Shown: positions 60,561 to 64,000 of the stretch, one piece after another
Layout of the letters: each line of letters opens with the position of its first letter
Position numbering within the stretch: position 1 is the first letter of the stretch
Source: Trochalopteron elliotii
Taxonomy: Eukaryota > Chordata > Aves > Passeriformes > Leiothrichidae
DNA length: 64,000 nt
Assembly: GCA_024734555.1 (NCBI GenBank)
Contig: JANPWX010000480.1
Coordinates: 3,806,260-3,870,259 of the forward strand
Direction: 5' to 3'
Translations under genes and position numbers: made by a program
The notes under the pieces: model-generated
What the model was told of the DNA's origin: nothing
Seen by the model: only the letters and a program-made list of their open reading frames with translations
Database searches by the model: none

Positions 60561-61837
60561 CATTTGCTACTGCATTTATATTTCATGCAGTGGAAATTGA
60601 ACCAAACAAGTTTCAATCTGCAGATATGAAGGAAGAGGACACAGTAACACCAAACACTTATGAGGGATGAGAAACCAATGTCAGAAAATCTGGATGGAAA
60701 GGATATTTTTGAAATTGGGGAGTACCTTTTACTGCAGTTGGGTGAAATGGAGGTGACACGTGAGCTCACACAGGGGAGGGAACTTGCCAATTCTAGAGCA
60801 GGTGTTGGTCACACAGATGTGATGATGGGCACAAGCCCCTTTCTGTTCATCAAAGTTATATCTTAGAGGGTCTGTACACCTGTAAAACCCTCCACATTTG
60901 TGCTGAAGTGTAATTGTAGGGACCCTGGACTTTGACAGCTTAGCACCTACATCATCTATATGAGCTGGTGAGGATTCAGAGTGGATGTCTCCATTCATCC
61001 TTCTTCACAGAGTAAATACAACCTTGCATGTGGGCTCAGACCTTCAGGAGTTTTTTAATGAAAGCTGAAAAATTTAAAGTCATTTTTAAGACAGAACACT
61101 AGGTTGTAACACTAATGATTCTTTAGAATTTTAAAGTAATATGGATTTGTTTCCTCGTTTTAAAGCAATGGTACTAGTGGAGGAAACTGAAGTAATTTAA
61201 AAGTAGAAAGAACCTGACTGATGATATTTGCCAAGATGGGAAACTAGCACTCCAATGTCAGAATATTTTAAATATCTGTTGAGGCATGAGCTAGCAGAGC
61301 TTTATCTGTCTTTGTAGTCTTATTAATGTAAATTCCTTTTGAGCTGCAAGATTATAAAGTCTGTGTCACCAAATCAAACAATTATATATGAAAGGTGTGA
61401 AATACAGACCATGCCAGAGTCATGTGACCCTTTTGGATAGTGGCAGGTTTTAAATGCTTGATTTCTTACCTTTGTCCTCCTAAATAAGTCTGGATTTCCT
61501 TGTGGGTTAATAAGCATTTAAGCGAATTGTGCATTCTTATCAAAGTTTGTGGCAGTGAACTGTAACAGCATTAAAATGGAATTTAGAGGAAGAGGAGAGT
61601 ATCCTTTCATGGCTGTCCTGATGAAAAGGAGTGCCAAATCCATCTGGTATTATCTCCCTTTTTTTTCTGCGGTGGTTGCCAATATTGAAAAGCAAAAATT
61701 GGCTGTAACAGGCTCTGCAGTGGTTCTTCTGCTGGTTGATTTCCTCAACCAGGAGAGCCACTGACTTCGTAGGAGAGGAGATGCTTTGCAGTGATTCATC
61801 TGTGACTTCAGCCACAATTTTAAGGGCAGACAATCCT

Positions 61838-61888
61838 GCTGAATACCTGTGGGTGGCTTTGTGGTGGCTGAATACCTGTGGGTGGCTG
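61838..61888. repeat. Two-copy direct repeat, 29-bp period
   Basis: GCTGAATACCTGTGGGTGGC occurs at 61,838 and 61,867, separated by TTTGTGGTG-type sequence. Confidence 0.85.
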
Positions 61889-64000
61889 CCTTATGGAAGG
61901 CAAAACATGTCAGAGTCCACTGGAGGGGTGGAAATGCTGACAGGAGTTGTAGTCTACATGTGAGCACAGCTTTTTCCAGCTTTAAAAGAAATTCATGTTT
62001 GTTTGAAATTTTCAGTGTGTCTCAGCCTTTTTTACGTGAGCTGCTAATGATACCAGTGTAGAATGCAAGCTGCTCAGGTATTGTGTAAGAATTGCACAAT
62101 CAGTTGATTTGATTGCATTAAGAAAAAGTCTCCATCAGATTCTAGCTCAGTAAAAACTTTACTGATCTTATAACAGTTTAGCAGAACAGAACTTTCCATT
62201 CTGCGGTATGTTGAAATATGCTATCCCTGACTGGTTTGAATTTTAGGTGAACTTAAAGATTAAGATGAGCTGAATTTTATTTGATTTAAAGGGGTCAAAA
62301 AAAAAAAAATCAGATCTCTTGTACTGCATGTTCCTGTTTCTAATTTTTTCAGAATTTATATAAATAGTGGCATAACATCAGACTGACTATTATGTGTGGA
62401 ATAAAGCCTGAGGCTGGTAGAAATTTCTATGAGCTTGTATTGGAAATGTTTCCAACCCAGAAAAGGCTTAGTGTAGCAAATCTGGAGTCAGACAGTAGTT
62501 CAGAGCTGCATACCAGATGAGATATGTAAAGAATAGAAATTATTTATTCTAAATGGGCATGAAGAAGCACAATCTGGAAAGTGAAAGAAGAAAGTTTTTT
62601 GCTCAAACATTTGGCACCACCAACACAAACCAAATTAGATTCATGTCCATGCTCTGCTCTGGCCTTGCAACGTCCTTAGCAAATTCCATAAAATATCCAT
62701 CTGTGTGAAAGGCAAAGGGCTGCAATGGAAAATTGAGCATGATGGTAAAGCACAAAGAACAATGCACACGAGGTGCTTGCTCAGAGTCTGCTCTGCTCCA
62801 CGATGCTGCCTCTGCAAAAAGGAGTTTTCCTTTCATGTTTTTTCCCCCTTTGCTGAATGCTGGGTGTTTGAACAATACACCACTGTGAGCCAATGCAGCC
62901 AGTCTACAGAAACATGGAGCCATAATCCCCCAGTTCAGCACTGCCTTGTGTTTTTTCCCAGGATACCTCACATTTCCAGTAGAATAAGACAATCACTTGG
63001 AAAACTGATAAGAATAATAAAAAAAATAGGGCTGTTTCTTGTGCCATTTTAATTGAAGTCCTGAGTTTTAAATATGGATAATTTAATTTGGGGTGATGCT
63101 CTGACTGAACAACCAGGATATTTTTAAAAAACTTGTAACTGCTAGACTGATGAATAAGTGTTTATAGTTTGAATTTTGAGATAAATCCAATTGGTTCTCT
63201 GTGTGTGAAGCCCTAAAACTAAAAAGTACCTTGATGTATCAGACATTTAAACAGAAATATCTCTCCTTCCCTTGGTTTGATTTTTTTTTCCATTCTGACC
63301 TCCTGGGAATTTTGGATCATGACTCAAAACTTAACTGCTGGTATTTTATTTTATATCCAGGCTTCTGGTTCTTGGGCATTTTAATGCCTTTTGCCATGTT
63401 TTCTTCATCTGTTTGCCATCCAGGTCCATCATAAATAATTAATACGGTAATTTTAAACAGCAATTCTGAGAAATGGTTTAGTTCTCTTTCAATAGTCCTA
63501 GTCCAACTAATTTTCACATCTGTTTAATATACTTTTCACTGAAGTACTGAAGTTACACTGTCTCCTTCCTAATGCTGTCTTCTCATCCAAAATGAGCCAC
63601 TAAGAACCTTGAGTTTTGGTGAAGTGAATGACTGCAATATCTGGTAATAATGTGGACAGTTCCCAGCATTCAAAAATGAATGTTAGGATCTGAACACTCC
63701 ATACAGATATACATAAGATGTTATCATGTCCATTTAAATCTGAAAACTAAAGAGGACAGAGAAGCTTTTATAGTAAGAGCTTGAATGTTTCCTAGGGCCA
63801 TTTAGCAGGCCAGATTTAGAACTTGGCTCCTAGGTGGCTCCTTAATTACTGATTAATCTGTTCTTCCTCTCTAAAATTCTTTGCAGAAATCAGAAGTTTT
63901 TCAAAACCTGTTCTTGAGCTACCTTTGCCATATTAAGAGGAAAAAAAAATTAAATCTTGAGCTATGCTATATTTAAACTATTAAACTATACTGTGACATT

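Larger units (their letters stand above)
59970..64000. other. Non-coding stretch with small local duplications
   Basis: Contains a 26-bp-period duplication of GACCTTAGATTACT (60,521 and 60,547) and a 29-bp-period duplication of GCTGAATACCTGTGGGTGGC (61,838 and 61,867). Frames open on both strands at 61,540-61,967 and 62,603-63,052 include one of 129 codons, on the minus strand. None resembles a known protein and all fit chance. Confidence 0.5.

Noticed and set aside
61540..61967. Frames open on both strands, one with a hydrophobic segment
   Set aside because: Mutually overlapping, partly inside a 29-bp duplication, with no recognisable family.
62603..63052. Overlapping 129- and 115-codon frames on opposite strands
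   Set aside because: Open on both strands, no recognisable domain and no splice or promoter context; fits chance.
1..64000. CRISPR arrays, bacterial operons, phage or plasmid functions
   Set aside because: The composition, retroelement content and lack of dense coding show eukaryotic DNA. No spaced direct-repeat array of CRISPR type is present.

Overview
The window reads as non-coding vertebrate nuclear DNA, most likely from a bird, either intergenic or inside a very large intron. It is AT-rich. It has no operon-like gene packing, no convincing multi-exon gene, and no rRNA or intact tRNA gene. The bird assignment rests on repeats recognised by eye. There is a broken copy of a common avian ERVL-type LTR (about 21,790-22,497). 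There are three ERVK-like solo LTRs with about 6-bp target duplications, a 3' tail of an ancient CR1-like LINE (about 26,041-26,125) and an L2/MIR-like tail (about 48,476-48,565). Repeat density is low, as is usual in birds. A passerine is plausible but unproven.

Layout. 1-1,840 is plain AT-rich sequence. 1,870-2,415 is a block that keeps many CpGs and is a candidate regulatory element. 2,416-9,763 is ordinary non-coding sequence with a truncated tRNA-Lys-like fragment directly behind a poly-T run (8,122-8,190). 9,770-10,073 is a solo LTR bounded by a perfect 6-bp duplication. 15,599-15,697 holds two strong inverted repeats next to a candidate conserved non-coding element (about 15,780-16,560). 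At 21,790-22,497 a second, oppositely oriented copy of the same solo LTR sits inside the older ERVL-type LTR. 25,058-25,355 is a third solo LTR of a different family, with an exact 26-bp palindrome near its upstream end. Further right are a 90-bp x 3 minisatellite (29,916-30,185), a mirror-arranged trinucleotide repeat (30,925-30,981), a (TTTA)17 array (31,899-31,966), a 10-bp-period minisatellite (39,411-39,546), a (GGAA)18 array (52,333-52,404), a probable ERVL-type LTR fragment (about 56,314-56,542) and a 7-base run of N (58,425-58,431).

Coding content. Every long open frame looks like a chance frame: none shows a recognisable domain, many lack an ATG, and several are open on both strands. 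Two weak exon-like signals (56,144-56,280 and 57,556-57,786) pair a splice-acceptor-like sequence with an open frame. They are reported at low confidence only. Most of the structure here is transposon history, tandem repeats and possible cis-regulatory sequence. I see no evidence for a novel multi-gene system.
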